From assembly GCF_900114495.1 (NCBI RefSeq), contig NZ_FOZI01000001.1, positions 1,197,469 to 1,261,468 of the forward strand: a stretch of DNA of 64,000 nt, given 5' to 3'. Origin of the DNA: Dyella sp. OK004 (lineage in GTDB: Bacteria; Pseudomonadota; Gammaproteobacteria; Xanthomonadales; Rhodanobacteraceae). The notes below the pieces were generated by a model, which worked only from the letters and a program-made list of their open reading frames with translations, was not told where the DNA came from and did not search any database. Each line of letters starts with the position of its first letter. Position 1 is the stretch's first letter. Positions 50,798 through 59,184 of this stretch are shown one piece after another. The translations under genes were made by a program, and so were the position numbers.

Positions 50798-51250
50798 TTA
50801 CGTTTTGCCCGGCCACCGCGATGCATGGCTGGCTACCAGGACCCAGCCACCCGCTTTACGCACGTAGGTGTCGGTGAATTGAAAGTCCAGCGCGTAAGGC
50901 TTGCCTTCGCTTTTGCCTTCCACCCGGGTGATGCCGGTGACCACAGCGGCATCACCGTACAGGCGCACTTTTGAATCGCGGTTGCGGAATACGTCGTACT
51001 TGGTGCCGCTGCGCAAATCGGCAACCTCATCGGCCCGCGTGGTGACCTTGCCGGTGGAGCTGGTCAAGGTGAAGGTGGGGTCCAGATGGTGTTCCAGCCA
51101 GTCCGCGTCTTCATGCTCGAAAGCCATGCAGATCTCGCGTTCGGCCTGCAGGATCTGCCGCACGTCTTCTTGCTCCGAGGAAAGGGCCGGTGCGCTTGCA
51201 AGAAGCAGCACCGGCAGTAGCAACACAAGCAAGGCATTCGCAGTGCGCAT
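50798..51250 (-). CDS. Exported SnoaL/DUF4440-like protein
   Basis: A 150-residue protein with a signal peptide (MRTANALLVLLLPVLLLAS) and an NTF2-fold DUF4440-like domain (FEHEDADWLEHHLDPTFTL, DSKVRLYGDAAVVTGITRV, FTDTYVRKAGGWVLVASHA). GGAG precedes the ATG at 51250, and the upstream open frame lacks both signal and ribosome site. It should be periplasmic. Its activity is unknown. Confidence 0.85.
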   Translation of the reverse strand: MRTANALLVLLLPVLLLASAPALSSEQEDVRQILQAEREICMAFEHEDADWLEHHLDPTFTLTSSTGKVTTRADEVADLRSGTKYDVFRNRDSKVRLYGDAAVVTGITRVEGKSEGKPYALDFQFTDTYVRKAGGWVLVASHASRWPGKT

Positions 51251-51496
51251 GGGGTTCTCCAGCGTGAGACGTCCATTTATTACAGCATGCGAGGCTTGCG
51301 TGTCGTGACGTGCGGACTTGGAGCCTGGGCTGAGCGGACTTTGCCAGCCCATGACTATCCCGGACTTATGGGCCGAAGTCATAGAGGGCGCATCTAGACC
51401 CCGGGTTCGCCTCAAGCACCGGCACCAGAATTCTCTGATGGCAAGTTGTCATCACCTGCTCCTTACTATCACGCTGACCCACCAGAGGAGAGCGAA

Positions 51497-51895
51497 GTGA
51501 GCATTTTCGGCGACATCGTCAACAAGCTGTTTGGCAAAGCGAAACCCAGCGAGCCGGCTCCAGCCGAGCCCACACCCGACCCGGTGGCCACGCAGGCGGC
51601 GACTCCTGCTGCTGCACCTGCACCCGCGCCGCTGGCGGATGTGGACATTGCTGTAATCATGGATCAGCTGGTCAGTGAAAGCGGTCAGGCATTGAACTGG
51701 CGCACCTCGATCGTGGACACCATGAAGGCGCTGGGTATCGACAGCAGCCTGGCCCACCGCAAGGAGCTCGCCGGGGAACTGAAGTACACCGGCGACACCA
51801 ACGACTCGGCCACCATGAACATCTGGTTGCACAAGCAGCTGATGCAGGCGTTGGCGGCGAACGGCGGCAAGCTGCCGGCCGACTTGACCCAGTAA
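51497..51895 (+). CDS. DUF3597-domain protein
   Basis: A 132-residue protein starting with GTG after GAGGAGAGCG. Residues 1-12 (SIFGDIVNKLFGK) are the usual start of DUF3597 proteins. An Ala/Pro-rich linker follows, then a helical domain (DVDIAVIMDQLVSESGQAL, WRTSIVDTMKALGIDSS, NIWLHKQLMQALAANGGK). An ATG at 51446 in the same frame lacks a ribosome site. The function is unknown. A clear intrinsic terminator follows. Confidence 0.88.
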   Translation: MSIFGDIVNKLFGKAKPSEPAPAEPTPDPVATQAATPAAAPAPAPLADVDIAVIMDQLVSESGQALNWRTSIVDTMKALGIDSSLAHRKELAGELKYTGDTNDSATMNIWLHKQLMQALAANGGKLPADLTQ

Positions 51896-51925
51896 GTCTC
51901 GAACCGGAAGTTTTACGGTCGACCG

Positions 51926-51963
51926 AGCGAAGCGGATGGCTAGTGCCTCCGCTTCGCTTTTTT
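51926..51963 (+). terminator. Intrinsic terminator after DUF3597 gene
   Basis: AGCGAAGCGGA (51926-51936) pairs with TCCGCTTCGCT (51948-51958) and is followed by TTTTTT. It lies 30 bp after the stop codon. Confidence 0.9.
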
Positions 51964-52128
51964 GTTTCAAGAATGTCTTGTAGCTGTACGTATGCCAGCT
52001 TCCCGCATTCGCTAGGAATCTTCCGATTCAAGTGGCACCGACGCATCGGCAACCTATCAAGGCAGAGAGGGCAGTACGGCATGACACGTAGGGACTGCGT
52101 ATCACCGGACCGTCATTTCCCACTAGCA

Positions 52129-52289
52129 GTTGCCTAAACGTGGGGTTTAAGCAACACGGCCAAGTGCCCGCGGTGACGCGCGCGGCGGACAAGCCGGATC
52201 AGCTTGCAGCCCCCCCTGTGCTGATCCGTCCGCAGGGATCTCTGCTCGGAAAATAAGAAGGGAGCGGATCAGTGATGGTTCGCTCCCTT
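52129..52289 (+). ncRNA. Candidate structured small RNA
   Basis: Three successive hairpins lie in the gene-free stretch 51964-52350: 52129-52155 (GTTGCCTAAAC with GTTTAAGCAAC), 52185-52233 (GCGGAC plus GGATCAGC with GCTGATCC plus GTCCGC, with a 5-base bulge) and 52258-52289 (AAGGGAGCG with CGCTCCCTT). The last is followed by TCTTTGTTTTG. A terminator with no protein gene before it suggests a short transcript. No known RNA family is recognised, the 5' end is undefined and the strand is inferred from the T-rich tail. Confidence 0.35.
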
Positions 52290-52298
52290 TCTTTGTTT
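52258..52298 (+). terminator. Terminator-like hairpin of the candidate RNA
   Basis: A 9-bp stem AAGGGAGCG/CGCTCCCTT with a 14-base loop is followed by TCTTTGTTTT. The preceding protein gene already ended at a strong terminator at 51963. Confidence 0.6.
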
Positions 52299-52350
52299 TG
52301 CGATCCGAAGCTATTGCCTCATTAGCCTCGAGGTTCAGCTATACCTTGTC

Positions 52351-52463
52351 GTCATTCCGGCGAAGGCCGGAATCCAGTCAAGCATGCGTGCGAAGCACAC
52401 AAAATCTATGTTGAGTGCTTCGCACAACTGACCTCACTGGATTCCGGCCTTCGCCGGAATGAC
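52351..52463. repeat. 113-bp palindromic element, copy 2
   Basis: It has the same 28-bp perfect inverted ends as copy 1 (52351-52378 and 52436-52463) and the same total length. The inner arms GTGCGAAGCAC/GTGCTTCGCAC pair perfectly here. It lies between the candidate RNA and the next gene. Confidence 0.9.
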
Positions 52464-52600
52464 GGGCGTAGAGCTTCATGTAGCGGCTGAGATTCGGAGC
52501 TAATCGGGGGTTATGAAAAGCGCACCCCGCGGCCCCGGGGACTTTTGCCGCACTCCCCCGTTGTCATACCCTGCCGCTCGCCAACCCATGGGGAGTTCCT

Positions 52601-53083
52601 ATGAAAGCGCTCTTTGCCGCCCTGCTGATCGCTGGCGTGATGCATAACGCCCCGGCTCTTGCACGCACGTCTTCCGCGTCTCCCCTGATCGGCCGTTGGA
52701 CCGTCGATGTTTCGCGTTTGCCGATGCCTCCGGAGGCGCGGCCGAAGAGCGCCACGATAGCGTTTGCTGACGCGGGCGAGGGCAAGTGGACGACGCATGT
52801 CGATATCGTCGATGCCGGTGGAGGGGAGAGCCATGCTGTAGGGACCACCGCTCTCGATGGCACGGCCGCGCCCGTCCAGGGCAGCCCGGAAGCTGACACC
52901 GTTGCCTTGAAGTCACCCGCACCGAATGTCCTGGTCATGGCGCTCGCCAGGGAAGGTGTTCCAGCATCGACGCGTGTCTACGCCGTTGCGGCGGACGGCA
53001 AATCTCTTGTCGAGACCGCCGTGTATTTCGGAGACAACGGTTTGCCGATCATGCGGACGCATTACTTCACGCGCGTCCGATAG
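52601..53083 (+). CDS. Exported hypothetical protein
   Basis: A 160-residue protein with a signal peptide (MKALFAALLIAGVMHNAPA, cut near ALA). The mature part is beta-rich (LIGRWTVDVSRLPMPPEAR, GKWTTHVDIVDAGGGESHA, RVYAVAADGKSLVETAVYF), somewhat like small lipocalin-type domains. A purine-rich GGGGAG precedes the ATG. I do not recognise a family. It stands alone, about 140 bp after a palindromic element. Confidence 0.75.
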   Translation: MKALFAALLIAGVMHNAPALARTSSASPLIGRWTVDVSRLPMPPEARPKSATIAFADAGEGKWTTHVDIVDAGGGESHAVGTTALDGTAAPVQGSPEADTVALKSPAPNVLVMALAREGVPASTRVYAVAADGKSLVETAVYFGDNGLPIMRTHYFTRVR

Positions 53084-53318
53084 CGTCGGAGTCAGCCAGG
53101 CACAACACCGCTTCACCTCGACACCGCGCTTGAGAACACAGTCATAAAACCGATTCACGCAGGCGCGCAGACTTCGCCACCTGCGCAGTCGCCGTGTCCA
53201 AGAAATCTTGCGCGATCCTTACGTCTGGCGCGTGCCTCTTCTTCCATGCCTGTTGCGCAGTTCCCCTGTTGCCATCGCAAGGGTGGCGACATCCCCTGAA
53301 GCAGAGATGGAGATCGGC

Positions 53319-54881
53319 ATGAAGAGCAGCAAGGTTCGGATGCTTGCGCATGGCTTGTGCGCGACATTGGCTGTGTATTCCCTGGCACAGTCGGCCTGGG
53401 CAGGTACGGGTCATACGTATTACGTCGCCAGCACCGGCGACGACAACGCTGCCGGCACGCTGGACGCGCCGTGGCGCACGATCGGTCGCGCGGCGCGCGG
53501 TGTGTTGGCGGGCGATACGGTTTATGTGCGCGGCGGCACCTATAAGGAAACAGTCGATGTGCGGCAGTCCGGTTCGGCGGCCGGGCCGATTGTTTTCGCC
53601 AGCTATCCAGGTGAAACGGCGGCGCTCAACGGCAGCGGGCTGGTAGCTCCTGCCAATAACATGCGCGGCCTGTGGAACTTGAACAACGTCAGCTACGTGA
53701 CGATCCAGGGCTTTGACGTGGGTTACTACAGCGCCAACAGCAGCACGGCGACACCCATCGGCATCTATATCTCCGGCGGCGGCAGCCAGGTACAGATTCT
53801 CAACAACCGCATCCACGACATCGTCAACAAACTGGAGCGCTGCCCGAACGGCAACGCCTTCGGCATCGAGGTGTACGCCAACGACCCGCTGACGTCGATC
53901 AGTGGCCTGACCATCAGCGGCAATGAAGTCGATCACCTCCGCCTTGGCTGCAGTGAGTCGCTGTCGCTGACCGGCAACGTGGAGCAGTGGACGATCTCCA
54001 ATAACAAGGTGCACGACAACGACAATATCGGCATCGCCGCGCTCGGCTACGAAACCATGGTGACCAGCAGCGGCAGTACGTTCCAGAGCCAGGCCCGCGA
54101 TGGCGTGATCAGCGGCAACACGGTCTACAAGATCAGTTCGCAGGGCAATGCCGCGTACCCCGCCGGGGACTTTTCCAGTGACGGCATCTACGTGGAAGGC
54201 GGTACGCGCATCGTGATCGAGCGCAACCTGGTGCAGCAGGCCGATATCGGTATTGAGCTGGCGTGCGAGACCTCGGGGCGCTTCACCAGCTATGTCACGG
54301 CGCGAAACAATCTGGTGCAGTTTTCCAACGTGACGGGTATTTCGATCGGCGGCGCCAGCAGCGGCAATGGCGGAACTCAGAACGCCACCATCGTCAACAA
54401 CACGCTGTTCCGCAATGACACCCAGGCAACGGGCAGTGGCGAGTTCCAGATCCAGTACCACGCCAGCGGTACGGTGTTCGAGAACAATCTGCTCTACGCC
54501 AATGCCAACGGCTTACTGGTGAATTTCTGGCCGGGCACGTCGGGCAATGCCGGCTATGGCAACCCCGGCACCATCGACCACAACCTCTATTTCGCCGATG
54601 GCGGCGCCGACAACGCCAACTGGGTATGGCTGGGCAAGAGCTACACCGGCATGGCTGCTTACCGATCGGCCAGCCACAGCGATCAGGCGACGGTGCTGGT
54701 TGATCCGCTGTTCCAGAACATCACCACCACACCACCCGACCTGCACGTCAACGTAACGTCTCCGGCACGCGGCACGGGACTGCTGCTGCCGTCGACAACG
54801 ATCGGTACCGTGGATTACGCGGGGCAGCCACGCGTGAGTAGTGCGGGTCTGATCGATATCGGCGCGTATCAGCGGCCCTGA
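53319..54881 (+). CDS. Secreted right-handed beta-helix protein (pectate-lyase-like fold)
   Basis: A 520-residue exported protein. Residues 1-29 are a signal peptide (VRMLAHGLCATLAVYSLAQ). DUF1565-like coils start at HTYYVASTGDDNAAGTLDA, followed by parallel beta-helix repeats with NN and IxI ladders (ILNNRIHDIVN, ISGNEVDHL, ISNNKVHDNDNIGIAALG, VIERNLVQQADIGIEL) up to the end. The ATG at 53319 has GGAGATCGGC before it; earlier in-frame starts lack a signal peptide. It may be a polysaccharide lyase or hydrolase, or only a binding scaffold. I cannot pick out catalytic residues. Confidence 0.88.
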   Translation: MKSSKVRMLAHGLCATLAVYSLAQSAWAGTGHTYYVASTGDDNAAGTLDAPWRTIGRAARGVLAGDTVYVRGGTYKETVDVRQSGSAAGPIVFASYPGETAALNGSGLVAPANNMRGLWNLNNVSYVTIQGFDVGYYSANSSTATPIGIYISGGGSQVQILNNRIHDIVNKLERCPNGNAFGIEVYANDPLTSISGLTISGNEVDHLRLGCSESLSLTGNVEQWTISNNKVHDNDNIGIAALGYETMVTSSGSTFQSQARDGVISGNTVYKISSQGNAAYPAGDFSSDGIYVEGGTRIVIERNLVQQADIGIELACETSGRFTSYVTARNNLVQFSNVTGISIGGASSGNGGTQNATIVNNTLFRNDTQATGSGEFQIQYHASGTVFENNLLYANANGLLVNFWPGTSGNAGYGNPGTIDHNLYFADGGADNANWVWLGKSYTGMAAYRSASHSDQATVLVDPLFQNITTTPPDLHVNVTSPARGTGLLLPSTTIGTVDYAGQPRVSSAGLIDIGAYQRP

Positions 54882-54996
54882 ACGAACCGTTGCAACGATG
54901 GGCTGGCACTGCCGGCCCATCGTTGTGATGCGGCGTCACCACGAGCTTCGGCAAGGGGTAGAGTGTTCATGTCACCACGCGCGGTGGAGATACGTC

Positions 54997-55242
54997 ATGA
55001 CAACAAGCCTGATGAAAGATGTTCTTCTCTGGTGCGTAGTCTTGAACTACGCCGTCCTGCTTATCTGGTCCGGCGTCTTTATCTTCGCCAGGGGCTGGAT
55101 GTACCGGGTGCACACCCGCTGGTTCAAGCTTTCGGCGGAGACCTTTGACGCCGCGAACTACTTAGGACTTGCCGTCTACAAAATCGGGATCCTCTTGTTC
55201 AACCTGATGCCGTGGATTGCGCTCTGCCTGGCTTCCAAATAA
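54997..55242 (+). CDS. Small two-helix membrane protein (DUF6868-like)
   Basis: An 81-residue protein with two hydrophobic segments (LLWCVVLNYAVLLIWSGVF and VYKIGILLFNLMPWIALCL) joined by a short basic/aromatic loop (RGWMYRVHTRWFKLS). The pattern matches what I remember as DUF6868. GTGGAGA precedes the ATG at 54997. The function is unknown. Confidence 0.78.
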   Translation: MTTSLMKDVLLWCVVLNYAVLLIWSGVFIFARGWMYRVHTRWFKLSAETFDAANYLGLAVYKIGILLFNLMPWIALCLASK

Positions 55243-55425
55243 GGAAGCCGCTCCAAGGGGCGTCCCGCGCAGTTCTGCGTTCACGCATGTCGGCTGGCCG
55301 TGTCGATCCAGCCATTTCCCGCTCGTCGCATGGATAAGGCTGGACGTGAAACCAGCCGCACGACTTCCATGACGGCTGCTCGCCAACCGGGGAGGTATTC
55401 ATCTCAAGCCATGAAGGAGATGACC

Positions 55426-55797
55426 ATGTTGAAAAACACTGCAGACATTGCACGGGCAAGCTATCTCGCCTATGCCAACCATGACCGGGCAGCTATCGAA
55501 GCCCTTATCGCCGAGGGCTTTCACTTCACTAGCCCGCTGGATAACCGCCTGGACCGTGCGACCTACTTCGAGCGGTGCTGGCCTAACAGCGAGCACATCA
55601 GCGCGTTCGATTTCATTGAAGTGGTGCCTCACGGCGAACATGTTTTTGTTGTCTATGAAGGAAATGACGTGCGTGGCCACCGGTTTCGGAACACGGAACG
55701 GCTGACCATTCGCGGAGACAAGATCGTCGAAGCCGAAGTTTATTTCGGCTGGTCCATCCCGCATGACGCGCCCGAGGGTGGGTTTGTGACGCGTTGA
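55426..55797 (+). CDS. SnoaL-like (NTF2 fold) protein
   Basis: A 123-residue cytoplasmic NTF2-fold protein (DIARASYLAYANHDRAAIE, GFHFTSPLDNRLDRATYFE, VFVVYEGNDVRGHRFRNTE, IVEAEVYFGWSI). AAGGAG six bases before the ATG at 55426 fixes the start among several in-frame ATGs. Such proteins act as small isomerases or hydrolases or only bind ligands; none can be assigned here. Confidence 0.87.
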   Translation: MLKNTADIARASYLAYANHDRAAIEALIAEGFHFTSPLDNRLDRATYFERCWPNSEHISAFDFIEVVPHGEHVFVVYEGNDVRGHRFRNTERLTIRGDKIVEAEVYFGWSIPHDAPEGGFVTR

Positions 55798-55972
55798 GGC
55801 GACGAGGCTTCTATTGCCCCCGGGCGTCCGCACGCTTGTCCGCGGACAGTAGGTGGAGGCTCACGATGTATCCGGCGATCCACGAAAACAGCGTGATGCA
55901 ACGATCACCGCAGGACGGCACGCCTCTTGCCTTGTCCCTGCTCGACAGCGCTTCCGCTGAGAGAGGGTGTCC

Positions 55973-57127
55973 ATGCGTATTGGATTTTTATCGTTCGTCG
56001 CCGTGCTGGGGCTATGTGCCGGCAGTTCATGCCTGAGAGCTGAAGAGCCGGCATCGCCGGGCAACCGGGCCGAGGCCATCAAGATCATTGCCGACATGCG
56101 CCGCATCGTGACCCCCGATGGTGTGGAGCGGCACGAGAAGGTACGCATCGGCGGGATTGATCAATGGGTGAGCATTCGCGGCAACAACAAGCGGAATCCC
56201 GTGCTGCTCGTGCTGCATGGCGGGCCCGGCTGGGTGTCGATGCCGGTGAGCTGGTACTACCAGCGAGGCTGGGAGGAATACTTCACCGTGGTGCAGTGGG
56301 ATCAGCGCGGTGCCGGCAGCACCTACGCGGACAACGATCCTGCGGCGGTCGCGCCGACGATGACGCCGGAACGCATGGTCGGCGATGCCGAGGAAATGGT
56401 GGCGTGGCTGCGCAAGGAGTTCGGCAAAGAGAAGATCTTTGTGCTCGGCCACTCGTGGGGTTCGTACCTTGGGCTCGAGGTGGCGCGGCGGCATCCGGAC
56501 TGGCTGTACGCCTATGTCGGCATCGGCCAGATGACCAACATGCCGGAGAGCGAACGCCAAGGGTGGCAGTTCGCCATGACCGAGGCGCGCAAGGCGGGAA
56601 ACACGGAAGCCATCAAGGAGCTGCAATCCCTCGCACCGTACGCGCAGGGGACAAAGCCGGTGTTGCTCAAGGACCTGATGGTGCAGCGGAAGTGGCTCAA
56701 CCAGTTTGGCGGCATGGTGTACCGCAGAACAGGCGGGCAGGCCGAGAGTGCTGCGATGTCGCTATCGCCCGAGTACACCGATCGTGATGTCGCACTGGTT
56801 GGCGAGGCCAGCGGCTACTCGGTCGACAAGCTGCTCAGCGCTGCCGTTACGCTGGATCTGGACAAGGTCAGGCGACTCGACTGCCCGCTGATTCTGTTTT
56901 TGGGGCGGCACGACCACAACGTTTCGTCGAGCCTCGGCGCGGCGTGGTTTGAGAAAGTGCAGGCGCCGTCGAAGCGGCTGGTGTGGTTCGAGGATTCCGC
57001 GCACGAGGTGATGAATGAAGAGCCGGGGAAGACGCTGATGTCGCTGGTGGAGTATGTGCGGCCGCTGGCTGGGGAGAGACCGGACGATATGGGCGCCAAG
57101 CACGCATCGAAGACGGACTCACCCTAG
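55973..57127 (+). CDS. Exported alpha/beta hydrolase (prolyl-iminopeptidase-like, S33)
   Basis: A 384-residue hydrolase with a signal peptide (MRIGFLSFVAVLGLCAGSS). The oxyanion loop is HGGPGW, the nucleophile Ser lies in GHSWGSYLG, the acid is probably the Asp in FLGRHDHNVS and the catalytic His lies in EDSAHEVMNE. This order matches proline iminopeptidases and their relatives. GAGAGGG precedes the ATG at 55973. It should act in the periplasm. The substrate may be a peptide or an ester. Confidence 0.9.
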   Translation: MRIGFLSFVAVLGLCAGSSCLRAEEPASPGNRAEAIKIIADMRRIVTPDGVERHEKVRIGGIDQWVSIRGNNKRNPVLLVLHGGPGWVSMPVSWYYQRGWEEYFTVVQWDQRGAGSTYADNDPAAVAPTMTPERMVGDAEEMVAWLRKEFGKEKIFVLGHSWGSYLGLEVARRHPDWLYAYVGIGQMTNMPESERQGWQFAMTEARKAGNTEAIKELQSLAPYAQGTKPVLLKDLMVQRKWLNQFGGMVYRRTGGQAESAAMSLSPEYTDRDVALVGEASGYSVDKLLSAAVTLDLDKVRRLDCPLILFLGRHDHNVSSSLGAAWFEKVQAPSKRLVWFEDSAHEVMNEEPGKTLMSLVEYVRPLAGERPDDMGAKHASKTDSP

Positions 57128-57166
57128 GCTTTGATGAATATTGCGCTCCAGATAGACAGCTTTTCT

Positions 57167-57282
57167 CCTCCCCCTGCTAGCAGGGGGAGGCCGGGAGGGG
57201 GTCGGCCCTTGCGAAAACCTTTCCTGTAGCGCTTTCTCAAGCACTCACCCCTCCCCAACCCTCCCCTGCGAGCAGGGGAGGG
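57167..57282. repeat. Pair of C-rich/G-rich palindromes at convergent gene ends
   Basis: 57167-57190 is a perfect 24-bp palindrome (CCTCCCCCTGCT arm). 57259-57282 has 11-bp perfect arms (CCCTCCCCTGC) around GA. They lie between the alpha/beta hydrolase stop and the pirin stop and may serve as a two-way transcription end. Confidence 0.8.
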
Positions 57283-57329
57283 AGCTAATCATCTTCGCCG
57301 AACGTTGGGGCTCCTCGATGACATCCCCA

Positions 57330-58031
57330 TCAACGCGGCAAATCAAATACCAACACTTCCGCCGACTCCGCGCCTTCCAGCGTGATGTCGCTTTCGTTTT
57401 CGATCTTCAACGCATCGCCGGCATTCAACCGCGTGCCGTTGACGCTGAGGCTGCCGCGCGCCACTTGCACGTAACCGAGTCGGCCCGACGCCAGCGGATG
57501 GGTGAGCTTGTCGGCACCATCGAGGATCGACGCATAGAGATACGCATCCTGGTTCATACGCAGCGAACCTTCGCGGCCATCCGGCGACACGATCAGGCGT
57601 AGCTGGCCGCGCTTGGAAGCCTCGTCGAAGTGCTTCTCCTCATAGCTCGGCTTCACGCCCTGCTGTTCCGGCATGACCCAGATCTGCAGGAAGTGCACGG
57701 TGTCCTTGGGGTCGTGGTTGAACTCGCTGTGGCGCACACCGGTGCCGGCGCTCATGCGCTGCACGTCGCCGTAGCGCAGCACGGAGCCGGTGCCCAGGCT
57801 GTCTTTATGTTCCAGCGCGCCGCCGAGCACGTAGGAAATGATCTCCATGTTCTGGTGGCCGTGGGTGCCGAAGCCCTGGCCGCCCTGCACGCGGTCTTCG
57901 TTGATTACGCGCAGCGGACCGAAGCCCATGTGCTTGGGGTCGTAGTACTCGGCAAAGGAAAAGGTGTGGCGGGACGACAGCCAGCCGTGCTCGGCCAGAC
58001 CGCGTTCTTCGCTCTTACGTACCTGCAACAT
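57330..58031 (-). CDS. Pirin-family cupin protein
   Basis: A 233-residue bicupin of the pirin family. It starts MLQVRKSEERGLAEHGW and has SRHTFSFAEYYDPKHMGFG. The metal-binding His/Glu set is in GFGTHGHQNMEIISYV and ALEHKDSLG. Bacterial pirins act as quercetin dioxygenases or as regulators of metabolic enzymes. GGAG precedes the ATG. A LysR gene diverges from it across 170 bp, the usual arrangement for pirin genes in proteobacteria. Confidence 0.94.
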   Translation of the reverse strand: MLQVRKSEERGLAEHGWLSSRHTFSFAEYYDPKHMGFGPLRVINEDRVQGGQGFGTHGHQNMEIISYVLGGALEHKDSLGTGSVLRYGDVQRMSAGTGVRHSEFNHDPKDTVHFLQIWVMPEQQGVKPSYEEKHFDEASKRGQLRLIVSPDGREGSLRMNQDAYLYASILDGADKLTHPLASGRLGYVQVARGSLSVNGTRLNAGDALKIENESDITLEGAESAEVLVFDLPR

Positions 58032-58201
58032 GGGATATCTCCGGTTCTATATGCGATTAGGTCGATGGTGGCCTATGTGGCCGGCAGAGGAGCCTTGAAG
58101 CCCCGAAAAACCTTGCCATCGATGGTTGATGGGGAGAGTATGAACCCCCGATTCCCTCTCAAAAAGCGGAAATATTTCCGCCCTATCATCGAATTTTTCG
58201 A

Positions 58202-59116
58202 ATGCTCAGACTCAGCCTCGACGCCCTGCAGATCCTGGACGCCATCGATCGCCGCGGCTCGTTCGCGGCGGCGGGCAAGGAGTTGCACCGGGTGCCTTCC
58301 ACCATCTCCTACACCGTGGCCAAGTTGGAGGAAGACCTTGGCGTGACAGTGTTCGAGCGCAGCGGCCCCAAAGTGGCGCTGACCCGTGCCGGGCAGGAGC
58401 TGTTGAAGGAAGGCCGGCACCTGTTGCGCGCCGCGCAGGATCTGGAGGCGCGCGTGCGGCGCGTCGCCTCCGGCTGGGAAACCGAGTTCGCCATCGGCAT
58501 CGATTCGCTGCTGGCGCCGATCGCGCTGCAGGAGGATGTGCAGGCGTTTTACCAAGTGGCCGATCGCACACGCCTGCGCATTGGCCAGGAGGCGCTGTCC
58601 GGCACGTGGGAGACGCTGCTCGAACGGCGCGCGGATCTGTTGATCGGCGCGGCCGGCGAAGGACCTTCCGGCGGCGGCTATATCGCCGAGCCGATGGGCG
58701 TGATGCCGTTTGTGTTTGTGGTGGCGCCGGGTCATCCGCTCGCCGCCGTGCCGCATCCGTTGAGCAAGCTGGATCTGCAGCAGCACCGCGCCATTGCTGT
58801 CGGCGATACGGCGCGCAAACTGGTATCGCGCACCGTGGGCCTGCTGTTCGGCCAGGATGCGCTGACCGTGCCTGATATCCGCAGCAAGTACGACTACCAG
58901 CGCGCGGGGCTCGGTTTCGGTTTTCTGCCGGAGCCGTATGTGCGCGCGGCGGTGCGCAGCGGTGAGTTGATCGTGAAGGAGGTGGAAGAGCCGAAGCCGG
59001 CCGAAACCTTCTATCTCGCCTGGCGCACCGGCGAAGATGGCGCCGCGCTGCGCTGGTGGATCGAGCGCGCGCGCCGCGCTGGCACGCTTGATCGATTGCT
59101 CGCACTGTCGTGTTAG
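58202..59116 (+). CDS. LysR-family regulator beside pirin
   Basis: A 304-residue LysR regulator. The helix-turn-helix is LQILDAIDRRGSFAAAGKE to VPSTISYTVAKLEEDLGVT, followed by the effector domain (EFAIGIDSLLAPIALQEDV, RRADLLIGAAGEGPSGG). It diverges from pirin and is its likely regulator. No strong ribosome site is seen before the ATG at 58202, so the transcript may be nearly leaderless. Confidence 0.92.
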   Translation: MLRLSLDALQILDAIDRRGSFAAAGKELHRVPSTISYTVAKLEEDLGVTVFERSGPKVALTRAGQELLKEGRHLLRAAQDLEARVRRVASGWETEFAIGIDSLLAPIALQEDVQAFYQVADRTRLRIGQEALSGTWETLLERRADLLIGAAGEGPSGGGYIAEPMGVMPFVFVVAPGHPLAAVPHPLSKLDLQQHRAIAVGDTARKLVSRTVGLLFGQDALTVPDIRSKYDYQRAGLGFGFLPEPYVRAAVRSGELIVKEVEEPKPAETFYLAWRTGEDGAALRWWIERARRAGTLDRLLALSC

Positions 59117-59184
59117 TCGCGAAGTCGCTTGCTGTTATCGGCTAAGCTTCGGCCGTTGCGTGGCGACGCCTCCGAGGGAATGGC

